Source: Actinomycetales bacterium (GTDB lineage Bacteria > Actinomycetota > Actinomycetes > Actinomycetales > Cellulomonadaceae). From it: a stretch of 64,000 nt of DNA. Positions 10,128 through 18,461 of this stretch are shown here, one piece after another; position 1 is the first letter of the stretch, and every line of letters starts with the position of its first letter. The position numbers and the translations under genes are program-made. Below the pieces are notes generated by a model. That model saw only the letters and a program-made list of their open reading frames with translations. It had not been told where the DNA came from and ran no database searches. The stretch is taken from contig JAHLLI010000015.1 in NCBI GenBank assembly GCA_020444245.1, positions 55,209 through 119,208 of the forward strand, given 5' to 3'.

Positions 10128-10820
10128 TCAACCGTGCCCCACCGTCGCGAGCGCCGCGCCCGCCGCCCGCTCGCGGTCCACGATCACCACACCGCCCAGC
10201 ACCGCCACCGCGAGCGTCATCGACGCCAGTATGTCCGTCGCGAAGTGGTAGCCCAGGTACATCCGGGAGAACGCCACCAACCCCATCCCGAGCACCGCGC
10301 CCACCAGCCACATCACCGCCGTGCGCCAGGTCGGCCGGTGCACCCAGGCCAGGTAGCCGAGCACCAGCAGGAACGTCGCCGCGCCGATGGTGTGCCCCGA
10401 CGGGAACGAGGCGCTGGACTCCGCCCCGGGGATCACCCACAGGGTCTCGGAGGGCCGTTCGCGCCCGACGGCGACCTTGATCGCCGTCGCGACCCCGACC
10501 GCCACGATCATCGAGCCGACCAGCAACGCCGCCGACCGCCACTCCCGCGCGCGCAACCCGTACAGCAACCCGCCGGCTGCCACCAGGATCGGCAGCACCA
10601 CCGGCCCGGAGATCGTGGTGACCGCCAGGAGCACGGCCGTCAGCACAGGGCTGCGCAGGCCGGCGAGCAGCTCGACGATCGGCTGGTCGAGCGCGGCGAG
10701 GTCCTCGGCCTCCCGCACCCAGTCGTACACGCCCCAGAACGCGGCGAGCCCGACCAGCACCAGCGCGAGCCCCACCAGCCCCGCCACACGTGGGGCGGGT
10801 ACGCGCGTCGCCGATGGCAT
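10128..10820 (-). CDS. PAP2-family membrane phosphatase
   Basis: The 230-residue integral membrane protein carries the three lipid-phosphatase motifs: KVAVGRERP (C1, K-x6-RP), PSGHT (C2) and SRMYLGYHFATD (C3, SR-x5-H-x3-D), spread over about residues 115-205. About six hydrophobic helices surround them. The active site should face outward and dephosphorylate lipid phosphates such as phosphatidate or undecaprenyl diphosphate; the substrate cannot be read from sequence. The ATG at 10820 precedes the first helix. A longer open frame upstream adds only Pro/Arg-rich sequence. Confidence 0.88.
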   Translation of the reverse strand: MPSATRVPAPRVAGLVGLALVLVGLAAFWGVYDWVREAEDLAALDQPIVELLAGLRSPVLTAVLLAVTTISGPVVLPILVAAGGLLYGLRAREWRSAALLVGSMIVAVGVATAIKVAVGRERPSETLWVIPGAESSASFPSGHTIGAATFLLVLGYLAWVHRPTWRTAVMWLVGAVLGMGLVAFSRMYLGYHFATDILASMTLAVAVLGGVVIVDRERAAGAALATVGHG

Positions 10821-10993
10821 CCCCGCAGGATCCCAGGCCCGGGCCGGGCGCGCAGGTCGCCGGGCGAGCCCACGGCCGCAGTCCGTGAAAAAGCCGTGCA
10901 CCCACCCCGGCCCGGCTGGCATCGTCGTGGTTGCACCGGTGCGAGGACCTGGCCAGTCCGCATCCCGTCCGCACCACCTCTCAGGAGCATCCC

Positions 10994-11122
10994 GTGAACC
11001 CGCAGATCTACTGGCTGCTCGTCCAGCAGCAGCGCGAGCAGCAGCTCGCCGACGCGCGCGTCCGGCGCGCCCGGCAGGCGCCGCACCGCGCCCAGCACCG
11101 GCGTGCCTCGCGCGCGCGATGA
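10994..11122 (+). CDS. Small hypothetical Gln/Arg-rich protein
   Basis: A 42-residue frame starts at GTG 10994 with AGGAG nine bases upstream. It reads VNPQIYWLLVQQQREQQLA followed by a strongly basic Arg/Ala/His tail. It is followed 24 bases later by a near-perfect terminator hairpin, which supports a real transcription unit. The composition suggests a short amphipathic helix with a nucleic-acid-binding tail. I do not recognise a family. Confidence 0.5.
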   Translation: MNPQIYWLLVQQQREQQLADARVRRARQAPHRAQHRRASRAR

Positions 11123-11146
11123 GCGCGCGTCAGGCACCACCCACCT

Positions 11147-11177
11147 GAGGGCCCCGACCACCACGGTCGGGGCCCTC
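11147..11177 (+). terminator. Perfect 13-bp GC hairpin terminator
   Basis: GAGGGCCCCGACC at 11147-11159 pairs exactly with 11165-11177 around a five-base loop. There is no T-run. It ends the small-protein unit and separates it from the next gene. Confidence 0.75.
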
Positions 11178-11270
11178 GTCATGTCGGGCCCGGCACACGA
11201 CGCACCGCGCAGCCCGGCCACCACGGCGCGCGGAGGATGGGAACATGGCCGCCATGGGGAGGCGGCGCTG

Positions 11271-11588
11271 ATGGGGCGGCACGCGGCACCGGGGCCGCCG
11301 GACCGCCCGACGCCCGAGCGTCCGGAGCCGGTGGCGCCCGCACCCGAGGCACCGGCTCCGCAGCCCGCGCCGTCCCCCGCCGAGCCGCCCGCCTCCCCCG
11401 CCTCCCCGATCGGCTTCCTGGCATCGCTGGCGCTCGGCGTCGTGGTGGGGCTGACGGCCGGCGGCGTGCTGTGGTGGGCCGGCCAGCCGCTCGCTGTCGC
11501 GGGTGCCGTGGCGGCCGGCACCGCGCTGGTCGTCGTGCTGGCAGCGTGGGTCGCGCGCGGAGTCGCGGCGCGTCACCCTCTACAGTGA
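11271..11588 (+). CDS. Hypothetical two-helix membrane protein with Pro-rich N-terminus
   Basis: The 105-residue protein starts with about 45 residues rich in Pro/Ala/Glu (PERPEPVAPAPEAPAPQPAP), probably disordered and cytoplasmic. Two transmembrane helices follow (FLASLALGVVVGLTAGGVLW and VAGAVAAGTALVVVLAAWVA). GGGAGG lies eight bases before the ATG at 11271. The gene abuts orn: its stop is five bases before the orn start, so the two are likely co-transcribed. No family recognised. Confidence 0.6.
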   Translation: MGRHAAPGPPDRPTPERPEPVAPAPEAPAPQPAPSPAEPPASPASPIGFLASLALGVVVGLTAGGVLWWAGQPLAVAGAVAAGTALVVVLAAWVARGVAARHPLQ

Positions 11589-11592
11589 CCGG

Positions 11593-12222
11593 GTGAGTTC
11601 TGGACCGAGTGCGAACGACCGGATCGTCTGGATCGACTGCGAGATGACCGGGCTCGACCTGGCCGCAGACGCCCTCATCGAGGTCGCCGCCGTGGTCACC
11701 GACTCCCAGCTCACCGTGCTGGACGACGGGATCGACGTCATCATCACGCCACCGGACGAGGCGCTGGAGCAGATGGTGCCGTTCGTGCGGGAGATGCACA
11801 CCAAGTCCGGGCTCCTCGACGAGCTGCCCGGCGGCCTGACGATGGCCGAGGCCACCGACGCCGTGCTGGAGTACCTGCGCGGCCACGTCGAGCCCGGCAA
11901 GGCCCCGCTCGGCGGCAACTCGGTGGGCACCGACCGGGCCTTCCTCGAGCGCGACATGCCCGACGTGGTCGGCCACCTGCACTACCGGGTGATCGACGTG
12001 TCCTCGATCAAGGAGCTCGCACGCCGCTGGTACCCGCGGATCTACTTCGCCTCGCCGGAGAAGGCCGGCGGCCATCGGGCGCTCGCGGACATCCTGGAGA
12101 GCATCGACGAGCTGCGCTACTACCGCGCCGCGATGATGATCCCCCAGCCGGGTCCGGACTCCGCCGCGGCGAAGCAGATCGCGGCCGACGTGATGGCGAC
12201 CCGCTACCAGCCGGGCGTCTGA
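11593..12222 (+). CDS. Oligoribonuclease
   Basis: The 209-residue protein is a DEDDh exonuclease. It has WIDCEMTGLD (Exo I, Asp and Glu), NSVGTDRAFLERDMP (Exo II) and HRALADILESIDELRYYR (Exo III His and Asp). It degrades two- to five-nucleotide RNA fragments at the end of mRNA decay and is also the usual enzyme for clearing pGpG. Start: the GTG at 11593 gives the normal family length, beginning about 11 residues before the first motif. tRNA-His follows on the opposite strand. Confidence 0.96.
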   Translation: MSSGPSANDRIVWIDCEMTGLDLAADALIEVAAVVTDSQLTVLDDGIDVIITPPDEALEQMVPFVREMHTKSGLLDELPGGLTMAEATDAVLEYLRGHVEPGKAPLGGNSVGTDRAFLERDMPDVVGHLHYRVIDVSSIKELARRWYPRIYFASPEKAGGHRALADILESIDELRYYRAAMMIPQPGPDSAAAKQIAADVMATRYQPGV

Positions 12223-12256
12223 GCGCCCACGCCCCGACGCGGGCGAACCGAAGAGG

Positions 12257-12333
12257 TGGGGTGGCTGACGGGACTTGAACCCGCGACCCCCTGGACCACA
12301 ACCAGGTGCTCTACCAACTGAGCTACAGCCACC
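12257..12333 (-). tRNA. tRNA-His (anticodon GTG)
   Basis: The reverse strand gives acceptor GTGGCTG/CAGCCAC, D arm GCTCAGTTGGTAGAGC, anticodon loop TTGTGGT (GTG) and T arm GCGGGTTCAAGTCCCGT. The discriminator is C at 12260, and CCA is encoded at 12257-12259. The C at 12333 supplies the G(-1) that marks tRNA-His. Confidence 0.96.
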
Positions 12334-12369
12334 ACGGCCGGCGCGCTCGGGCGCGGACCGGCGAGAAGT

Positions 12370-13314
12370 CTACAGGCTCGCGGACCGGCCCCCGGCCCGG
12401 GCGATCACGGCGTCGGCGAAGCGGTCCAGCGCGCCGTCGCCGTACCCGAAGAACAGCGACGGCTCGACCATCTCGAGCTCCATGAGCACGGGCCGGTCCT
12501 CGTCGTCGTGCACCAGGTCCACGCGTGCGTACAGGAACGGGTCCGACTCGACGGGCACGCCGTCGGACGCCTCGGTCAGCAGTCTCCGCGCGGTGCGCAC
12601 GACGGTGCGCGCGACCTCGATCTCGTCGGCGTCCGGGGAGATCGGGCTGATCCGCTCGGGACGGTAGGTGCCCTCCACCGCGACGTCGGGGCCGTCCAGG
12701 AGGGCGGCCTTGAGGATCGAGTGGGAGTACTCCCCGGAGATGAAGACGTGTGCGTGCTCGCCCTCGGTGTCCACGCTGTTGAGGTACCGCTGGATCATCA
12801 CCGTGCGCTCGTCACCGAGCAGTCGCTTGGCGTGCTGGATGGCCAGCCCGCGCGACGACGCGTTCATCGCCGTGTAGCGGCCGGTGTCCAGCGAACCCGC
12901 GGAGACCGCCGGCTTGATGACGAAGTCGCCGCCTGCCGGGAAGCGGGTGTGCAGCGCCCGGCCGGACAGGTGCAGCTCGGGCTCGAGCCACATCGTGGGC
13001 ACGACCGGCACCCCCGCCGCCTCGAGCTCGGCCAGGTAGTGCTTGTCGGTGTTCCAGCGGATCACCGGGAACGGGTTGGACAGCCGTGTCATCTGCGAGA
13101 CCCGATGGGCCCACGCGACGAACTCCCCACGGCGCTGCGCGTAGTCCCACGTCGAGCGGATCACGACCAGGTCGAAGCCGCCCCACAGGACGGCCGGGTC
13201 GTCCCAGACCGCGACCTGCACCTCGGCCCCGCGCCGCTCGAGCGCCGCGGCGAGGGGGACGTCGTCGGGGTCGAGGTCGGGCAGGGCTGAGCACGTGGCC
13301 AGGGCGATCCTCAC
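12370..13314 (-). CDS. ATP-grasp domain protein
   Basis: The 314-residue protein has the ATP-grasp layout. The N-terminal pre-grasp domain (VRIALATCSALPDLDPDD, VVIRSTWDYAQRRGEF) is followed by FVIKPAVSAGSLDT (ATP-binding Lys) and VMIQRYLNSVDTEGEHAHVF. The C-terminal metal-binding stretch YARVDLVHDDEDRPVLMELEMVEPSLF carries the DxxxxxxLxExE pattern. Such enzymes join a carboxylate to an amine or thiol, with glutathione synthetase and RimK as relatives. The substrate is not evident and there is no operon partner. The GTG at 13314 starts exactly at the conserved VRIALATC strand. Confidence 0.8.
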   Translation of the reverse strand: MRIALATCSALPDLDPDDVPLAAALERRGAEVQVAVWDDPAVLWGGFDLVVIRSTWDYAQRRGEFVAWAHRVSQMTRLSNPFPVIRWNTDKHYLAELEAAGVPVVPTMWLEPELHLSGRALHTRFPAGGDFVIKPAVSAGSLDTGRYTAMNASSRGLAIQHAKRLLGDERTVMIQRYLNSVDTEGEHAHVFISGEYSHSILKAALLDGPDVAVEGTYRPERISPISPDADEIEVARTVVRTARRLLTEASDGVPVESDPFLYARVDLVHDDEDRPVLMELEMVEPSLFFGYGDGALDRFADAVIARAGGRSASL

Positions 13315-13396
13315 CCGGCCAGCGTAGTGGTCGACCCGAGACCCGCCCGTCGTGGCGGGTGGCGCACACCCTGCCGGGCCGCCACGATCGTGGAGC

Positions 13397-14200
13397 GTGA
13401 GACTCGAACGGTACGAGGCCAAGACGAACACGCTGATGATCGTCCTGTCGCTGGTGTTCCTGGCGGTGTACGCGATCAACGTCATCCAGACCGGTTTCCC
13501 GCCGTGGCTGGTGACCACCGCGAGATCGATCAACGGCGTGATCTGGTTCGTGTTCGGCGCAGACCTGGCGATCCGGGTCCTGCTCGCCGAGCAGCGGGTG
13601 GGCTGGATCCTGCGCCACCCGATCGACGTGCTCAGCGTCGTCGTCCCCCCGCTCAGGCCGTTGCGGCTGCTGACCGCGTTCAGCGCCGGGCAGTCCCTCC
13701 TGGCCCGCCAGGGTGGGTTCCGGCGTACCGGCCAGGCGGTGGTGAGCTCGGCGGGCATGCTCATCCTGATCGGTGCGCTGGTCGAGCTCAGCTTCGAGCA
13801 GGACGCCCCCGGCGCCCTGATCACGAACTTCGGCGACGCCGTGTGGTGGGCGATCACCACCACGACCACGGTCGGGTACGGCGACCTGTACCCGGTCACC
13901 TGGGAGGGCCGGGTCGTGGCGGGCATGCTGATGATCGTCGGCATCGCCGTCCTCGGCGCGGTGACGGCGACCGTGGCGGCCTCGTTCGTCGAGATGGCCG
14001 AGTCCGGGCACCGCGCCGCCGACAACGCTGCGACCGACGACCTGCCGGCCGCCGTCGCCACCGCGGAGCAGGACCTCGACGACAGCCCCGCCGCGCTCCT
14101 CGACACCGACAACCTGTCCCTGCTCGGCGCACTGCACCGAGCGGGTGTTCTCACCGACGAGGAGGTCGCCACCGCCGTCGCGCGGCTCGACGAGCCGTAG
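13397..14200 (+). CDS. Potassium channel family protein
   Basis: The 267-residue membrane protein has an N-terminal voltage-sensor-like set of helices (LMIVLSLVFLAVYAINV, SINGVIWFVFGADLAIRVLL, PIDVLSVVVPPLRPLRLL). A pore loop carries the K+ selectivity filter (AITTTTTVGYGDLYP, about residues 154-168) between two helices, and a cytoplasmic tail follows. The last 30 residues (LLGALHRAGVLTDEEVATAVARL) match the short SHOCT-like C-terminal motif. It conducts K+ passively. The next gene, a Kef-type antiporter, starts 53 bases later, so the two probably act together in K+ and pH balance. Confidence 0.88.
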   Translation: MRLERYEAKTNTLMIVLSLVFLAVYAINVIQTGFPPWLVTTARSINGVIWFVFGADLAIRVLLAEQRVGWILRHPIDVLSVVVPPLRPLRLLTAFSAGQSLLARQGGFRRTGQAVVSSAGMLILIGALVELSFEQDAPGALITNFGDAVWWAITTTTTVGYGDLYPVTWEGRVVAGMLMIVGIAVLGAVTATVAASFVEMAESGHRAADNAATDDLPAAVATAEQDLDDSPAALLDTDNLSLLGALHRAGVLTDEEVATAVARLDEP

Positions 14201-14252
14201 GGTCGGATCAGGGGTCGCGACGGCGCGGCCCCCACGGCACAGGGACCGACGG

Positions 14253-15857
14253 ATGCTGGACAGCGAGTTCGGCCAGATCGCGGCGATCCTCGTGATCGCG
14301 GCCGCGGTCGGCGGTGTGGCGCAGCTGCTGCGCCAGCCACTCGTGGTCGCGTACGTGGGCGTCGGCGTGCTGGTGGGACCCGCCGGGCTCGGCCTGGTCG
14401 GGGCCAGTGCGCACGTCTCCCTGCTGGCCGAGGTCGGCATCGCCCTGCTGCTGTTCCTCGTGGGGCTCAAGCTCGACTGGCACCAGGTGCGCTCGACCGG
14501 ACCGGTCGCGCTGGCGGTCGGGGTGAGCCAGGTGGTGCTGACCGCAGGGCTCGGGACGCTCGTGGCCAGGGCGCTGGGTATGGACTGGGCCACCGCGAGC
14601 TACGTCGGCGTCGCGCTGGCGTTCTCCTCGACCATCGTGATCGTCAAGCTGCTGTCCGACCGGCACGAGCTGGACTCGCTGCACGGCCGGATCGCGGTGG
14701 GCCTGCTGGTGGTGCAGGACCTGCTGGTGGTGGTCGCGATGATCGTGGTCACCGCCATCGGCACCTCGTCCGACGGGCTCGGCGCGCGGATGGCGTGGGT
14801 GGCGTTGCGTGGGCTTGCCCTGGTGCTCGTCGTGTGGCTGCTGGCCCACCGGGTGCTGCCGCCCCTGCTGGACCGTCTGGCCCGGGTGCCGGAGCTCGTG
14901 GTGCTGTTCGGCCTGGCATGGGCGGTGGCGATCGGTGCGGTGACCGAGGCGCTGGGCCTGTCGATGGAGGTCGGGGCCTTCCTGGCCGGGCTGTCGCTGG
15001 CGTCCACCTCCTACCGGGAGGCGATCGGCGCGCGCCTGGTCAGCCTGCGCGACGTGCTGGTGCTGTTCTTCTTCATCGACCTGGGCTCCGGCCTGGAGCT
15101 GGGCGAGATCGGTGCCCAGGTGCTGCCGGCGCTGGCGCTGTCGGCGTTCGTGCTGGTGGTCAAGCCGGTCCTGGTCGCCGGCTTGATGGCCTCGATGGGC
15201 TACCGGAAACGGGTCGCGGCGCGCACCGGCATCCTCACCGGGCAGATCTCCGAGTTCTCCCTGCTGCTGGTGGCGCTCGGGCTCGAGCTGGGCCACCTGG
15301 ACGGGGCCGTCATCGGCCTGGTCACGCTCGTCGCTCTGGTGACGATCGGCGTCTCGACGTACCAGATCGGCTCGTCGGCGTGGTGGGCCGAGCGCCTGGC
15401 CCCGTTGGTGGCCCGCCTCGAACGCCCGCTGCACCGCCACGAGACGTCCGAACCTGCCGCGGACTACGACGCGGTGGTGATCGGCGGCGGCCGGTTCGGC
15501 ACCGCGGTGGTGGACCGGCTGGCCGGACGGCGGGTGCTGGTGGTCGACCACAACCCCGTGGCGCTGCGCTGGTGGCGCGAGCGCGGCGTGGACACCGTGT
15601 ACGGGGACGTCGTGGAGCCCGAGCTGATCGCTGCGCTCCCGCTGGCGGACTCGACCACCGTGGTGTGTACCGTGCCGGACCTCGCGGTCAACCTCACGCT
15701 CACCGACACCCTGCGCCGCTCCGGGTACCGCGGGCGGCTGGCCGTCACCGCGCTGAGCGTGCGCGAGGCGCGGGTGCTCTCCGACGGCGACGTCGTGGTG
15801 CTGCGGCCGTTCCAGGACGCCGCCGACTCCAGCCTGCGGCGGCTGTTCGAGGCCTGA
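14253..15857 (+). CDS. Kef/CPA2-type cation:proton antiporter with TrkA-N domain
   Basis: The 534-residue protein has about 12 transmembrane helices in residues 5-390. CPA2-family stretches include VGVGVLVGPAGLGLV, GIALLLFLVGLKLDW, ALAFSSTIVIVKLLSDR and FLAGLSLASTSYREAIGARL. A C-terminal Rossmann domain starts at about residue 405 (YDAVVIGGGRFGTAVVDRLA), a TrkA-N/RCK nucleotide-binding module that gates transport. It exchanges K+ or Na+ for protons across the cytoplasmic membrane. It follows the K+ channel closely and ends convergent with the ABC ATPase gene, with 27 bases between them. Confidence 0.9.
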   Translation: MLDSEFGQIAAILVIAAAVGGVAQLLRQPLVVAYVGVGVLVGPAGLGLVGASAHVSLLAEVGIALLLFLVGLKLDWHQVRSTGPVALAVGVSQVVLTAGLGTLVARALGMDWATASYVGVALAFSSTIVIVKLLSDRHELDSLHGRIAVGLLVVQDLLVVVAMIVVTAIGTSSDGLGARMAWVALRGLALVLVVWLLAHRVLPPLLDRLARVPELVVLFGLAWAVAIGAVTEALGLSMEVGAFLAGLSLASTSYREAIGARLVSLRDVLVLFFFIDLGSGLELGEIGAQVLPALALSAFVLVVKPVLVAGLMASMGYRKRVAARTGILTGQISEFSLLLVALGLELGHLDGAVIGLVTLVALVTIGVSTYQIGSSAWWAERLAPLVARLERPLHRHETSEPAADYDAVVIGGGRFGTAVVDRLAGRRVLVVDHNPVALRWWRERGVDTVYGDVVEPELIAALPLADSTTVVCTVPDLAVNLTLTDTLRRSGYRGRLAVTALSVREARVLSDGDVVVLRPFQDAADSSLRRLFEA

Positions 15858-15884
15858 CGGCCCGGGCGAGGCGGGTGTGGCCGG

Positions 15885-16916
15885 TCAGGCCGCGTCGCGC
15901 TCGGCCTCGGCGGTGATCCGGCGCAGCGCGCCGAGCAGGCCGGTCATCGACAGCAGGCCGAGCGGGCGGCCGTCCTCGCCGAGCACCGGCACCGGCTGCC
16001 CGCCCGAGGCGGCGAGCGCGGCGAACGCGTCGTCGAGGCGTCCGTGCAGCTCCAGCGCGTCGCGCGGCGCGAGGTCGGGCGCCACCTCGTCCGGCCCGGC
16101 TCCGGTGCGGGCGGGCAGCGGGTCGAGGTCCTCCGGCGCGAGCTCGCCGATGCCCAGCAGCCGCACCGCACGTCCGGTGCCCACGAAGTCGCGCACCCGT
16201 TCGGTGGCAGGCCGGGCCAGCAGCGTCACGGCGTCGGCGAGCTGCTCCAGGTGACCTCCCTGGGAGAACACCGCGATCCGGTCGCCGAGCCGCACCGCCT
16301 CGTCGATGTCGTGGGTGACCAGCATGACCGTGGTGCCCAGGGCCCGCTGGATCTTCCAGAACTCGGCCTGCAGGTGGCGCCGGCCGGCGGGGTCCACCGC
16401 GCCGAAGGGCTCGTCCATGAGCAGCACCGGCGGGTCGACGGCGAGCGCTCGCGCCACCCCGACGCGCTGCTGCTCCCCGCCGGAGAGCTGGTGCGGGTAC
16501 CGCCCCGCGTACACCGCGTGGTCCAGGCCCACCAGGTCGAGCAGCTCGGCGACCCGGTCCTTGGTGCGGTTCGCGTCCCAGCCCAGCAGAGCCGGCACGG
16601 CGGCGACGTTCTGGCCCACGGTGCGGTGCGGGAACAGCCCGACGTGCTGGATGACGTAGCCGATCCGCCGGCGCAGGGCGACCGGGTCGGTGGTCATCAC
16701 GTCCTCACCGGTGACCAGCACGCGGCCCGACGTCGGCTCGACGAGCCGGTTGACCATCCGCAGGGTCGTGGACTTCCCGCAGCCGGACGGGCCCACCAGC
16801 ACCATCAGCTCGTGCTCGCGCACGTCCAGGTCGAGGCTGTCCACGGCCACCGTGCCGTCCGGGTACTCCTTGCGCACCGACTCCAGCCGGATGACCGGCT
16901 CAGCGTGGTCTGCCAC
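15885..16916 (-). CDS. Osmoprotectant ABC importer, ATP-binding subunit (OpuCA-like)
   Basis: The 343-residue ATPase has Walker A GPSGCGKST, Q-loop VIQHVGLFPHRTV, signature LSGGEQQRVGVARAL, Walker B VLLMDEPFGAVD and switch His VTHD. The VNRLVEPTSGRV stretch and a C-terminal regulatory region with one visible CBS-like motif (PVPVLGEDGRPLGLLSMTGLLG) match the OpuA/OpuC quaternary-amine class. It powers uptake of glycine betaine, choline or proline betaine. It is divergent from its two permease genes; the GTG starts at 16916 and 16974 share a 57-base promoter region. Confidence 0.88.
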   Translation of the reverse strand: MADHAEPVIRLESVRKEYPDGTVAVDSLDLDVREHELMVLVGPSGCGKSTTLRMVNRLVEPTSGRVLVTGEDVMTTDPVALRRRIGYVIQHVGLFPHRTVGQNVAAVPALLGWDANRTKDRVAELLDLVGLDHAVYAGRYPHQLSGGEQQRVGVARALAVDPPVLLMDEPFGAVDPAGRRHLQAEFWKIQRALGTTVMLVTHDIDEAVRLGDRIAVFSQGGHLEQLADAVTLLARPATERVRDFVGTGRAVRLLGIGELAPEDLDPLPARTGAGPDEVAPDLAPRDALELHGRLDDAFAALAASGGQPVPVLGEDGRPLGLLSMTGLLGALRRITAEAERDAA

Positions 16917-16973
16917 CGCTCGACCGTACCCGAGGCCCTGCGCGTGTGCGTGCCGGCCGGTAGCGTGCCGACG

Positions 16974-17636
16974 GTGAGCACGGCACCCGACAACCCGTGG
17001 CTGTCGTGGGAGTACGTCCAGCGCAATTGGCCCGACATCGCCGACGCGCTGGGCCAGCACGTGTCGCTCACGGTCGAGGCGATCGTCCTGGCGACCGCGA
17101 TCGCCGTGCCGCTCGCCGTCCTGGCGCACCTGCGGCCCCGGCTGGCGGGCTCGGTGCTGGGGCTGTCCGGGGTGCTGTACACGATCCCGTCGCTGGCCCT
17201 GTTCGCGATCCTGTTCCCGCTGATCGGCGACCGGCGCACCACGGTGCTGATCGGGCTGGTGATGTACGCCCTGCTCGTGCTGGTGCGCAACGTGCTGGTG
17301 GGCCTGCAGGGCGTGGACCCGGCGATCACCGACGCGGCGCGTGGGATCGGCTACTCCCGCGGCCGGATCCTGATGCAGGTCGAGCTGCCCAACGCACTGC
17401 CGTCGATCGTCGCCGGCCTGCGGCTGGCCACCGTCACCACGGTCGCCCTGGTGACGATCGGCGTCATCATCGGCTACGGGGGGCTGGGCCAGCTGATGTT
17501 CCGCGGGTTCCGCAGCCAGTACCACGCGGAGATCATGACCGCGACGCTGCTCACCGTCGCGATCGCGGTGGTGGCCGACGTCGCCCTGTGGCTGGTGGGG
17601 CGTGCGACGACGCCGTGGACGCGGAGGGATGCCTGA
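16974..17636 (+). CDS. Osmoprotectant ABC importer, permease subunit 1
   Basis: The 220-residue permease has about six transmembrane helices. The inner-membrane coupling loop EAA motif is GVDPAITDAARGIGYSRGRILMQVELP (about residues 108-134), matching OpuCB/OpuCD-type permeases. The SLTVEAIVLATAIAVPLAVL and IPSLALFAILFPLIG helices are characteristic. It forms the channel with the next gene, whose ATG overlaps its stop by one base. The GTG start follows the divergent ATPase gene by 57 bases. Confidence 0.88.
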   Translation: MSTAPDNPWLSWEYVQRNWPDIADALGQHVSLTVEAIVLATAIAVPLAVLAHLRPRLAGSVLGLSGVLYTIPSLALFAILFPLIGDRRTTVLIGLVMYALLVLVRNVLVGLQGVDPAITDAARGIGYSRGRILMQVELPNALPSIVAGLRLATVTTVALVTIGVIIGYGGLGQLMFRGFRSQYHAEIMTATLLTVAIAVVADVALWLVGRATTPWTRRDA

Positions 17637-18331
17637 TGGACGTCCTGCGCGAGGCCTTCGTGTGGCTCAACGACCCGCTGAACTGGACCGGGCCGGACGG
17701 CATCCTGGCCCTCACCGCCGAGCACCTGACGATGTCGCTGGTCGCGGTGCTGCTCGCCGCGCTCGTGGCGCTGCCGATCGGGGTGTGGTTCGGCCACCGG
17801 CAGGTCGGCGGGACCGCGACGGTGGTGGTCGCCAACGCGACGCGGGCCCTGCCGACGCTGGCGCTGCTGCTGATCTTCGCGACCACCGGGATCGGGTTCG
17901 GCAACCGGCCCACGGTGATCGCCGCCGCGATCTTCGCGATCCCCCCGATCCTGTCCAACACCTACACCGGGCTGCTCGACGTGGACCCGGCCGCCCGCGA
18001 CGCGGCGCGCGGGATCGGGATGTCCGGGCCCGGCTCGCTGCTGCGCGTCGAGCTGCCGCTGGCCCTGCCGCTGGTGGGCGCCGGGCTCCGCACGTCGACC
18101 ATCCAGGTGATCGCCACCGTGCCGCTCGCGGCGCTGGTGGGCGGTGGCGGGCTCGGCGTGATCATCAACAACGGCTTCGCCCTCCAGCGCTACGGCGAGG
18201 TGCTCGCGGGCGGGCTCCTGGTGGCCGCGCTGTGCTTGGTGGCCGAGGGGGTCCTGGCCGGCGCGCAACGGTTGCTGACGCCCGCGCCGATCCGCGCCAG
18301 GGCCGCCGCGCAGCGGGCGTCGGCGGGCTGA
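17636..18331 (+). CDS. Osmoprotectant ABC importer, permease subunit 2
   Basis: The 231-residue permease is the partner of the gene before it and overlaps its stop codon. It has about six membrane helices (MSLVAVLLAALVALPIGVWF, ALPTLALLLIFATTGIGF, IAAAIFAIPPILSNTYTG) and the EAA loop DVDPAARDAARGIGMSG. A substrate-binding lipoprotein gene follows 130 bases later. Two different permeases plus one ATPase and one lipoprotein is the usual OpuC-type composition. Confidence 0.88.
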   Translation: MDVLREAFVWLNDPLNWTGPDGILALTAEHLTMSLVAVLLAALVALPIGVWFGHRQVGGTATVVVANATRALPTLALLLIFATTGIGFGNRPTVIAAAIFAIPPILSNTYTGLLDVDPAARDAARGIGMSGPGSLLRVELPLALPLVGAGLRTSTIQVIATVPLAALVGGGGLGVIINNGFALQRYGEVLAGGLLVAALCLVAEGVLAGAQRLLTPAPIRARAAAQRASAG

Positions 18332-18461
18332 TCCGGTCACGATCCGATCACGATCAACAACTCCGCGGGCCCCAAGCGGTTGCCCGTGTCGGTGCCTCGG
18401 GATCAAATGGCCGCTGGCCGGGGTTACGACACCGACCCGCCCCTGGACGAGGAGAGCCCGC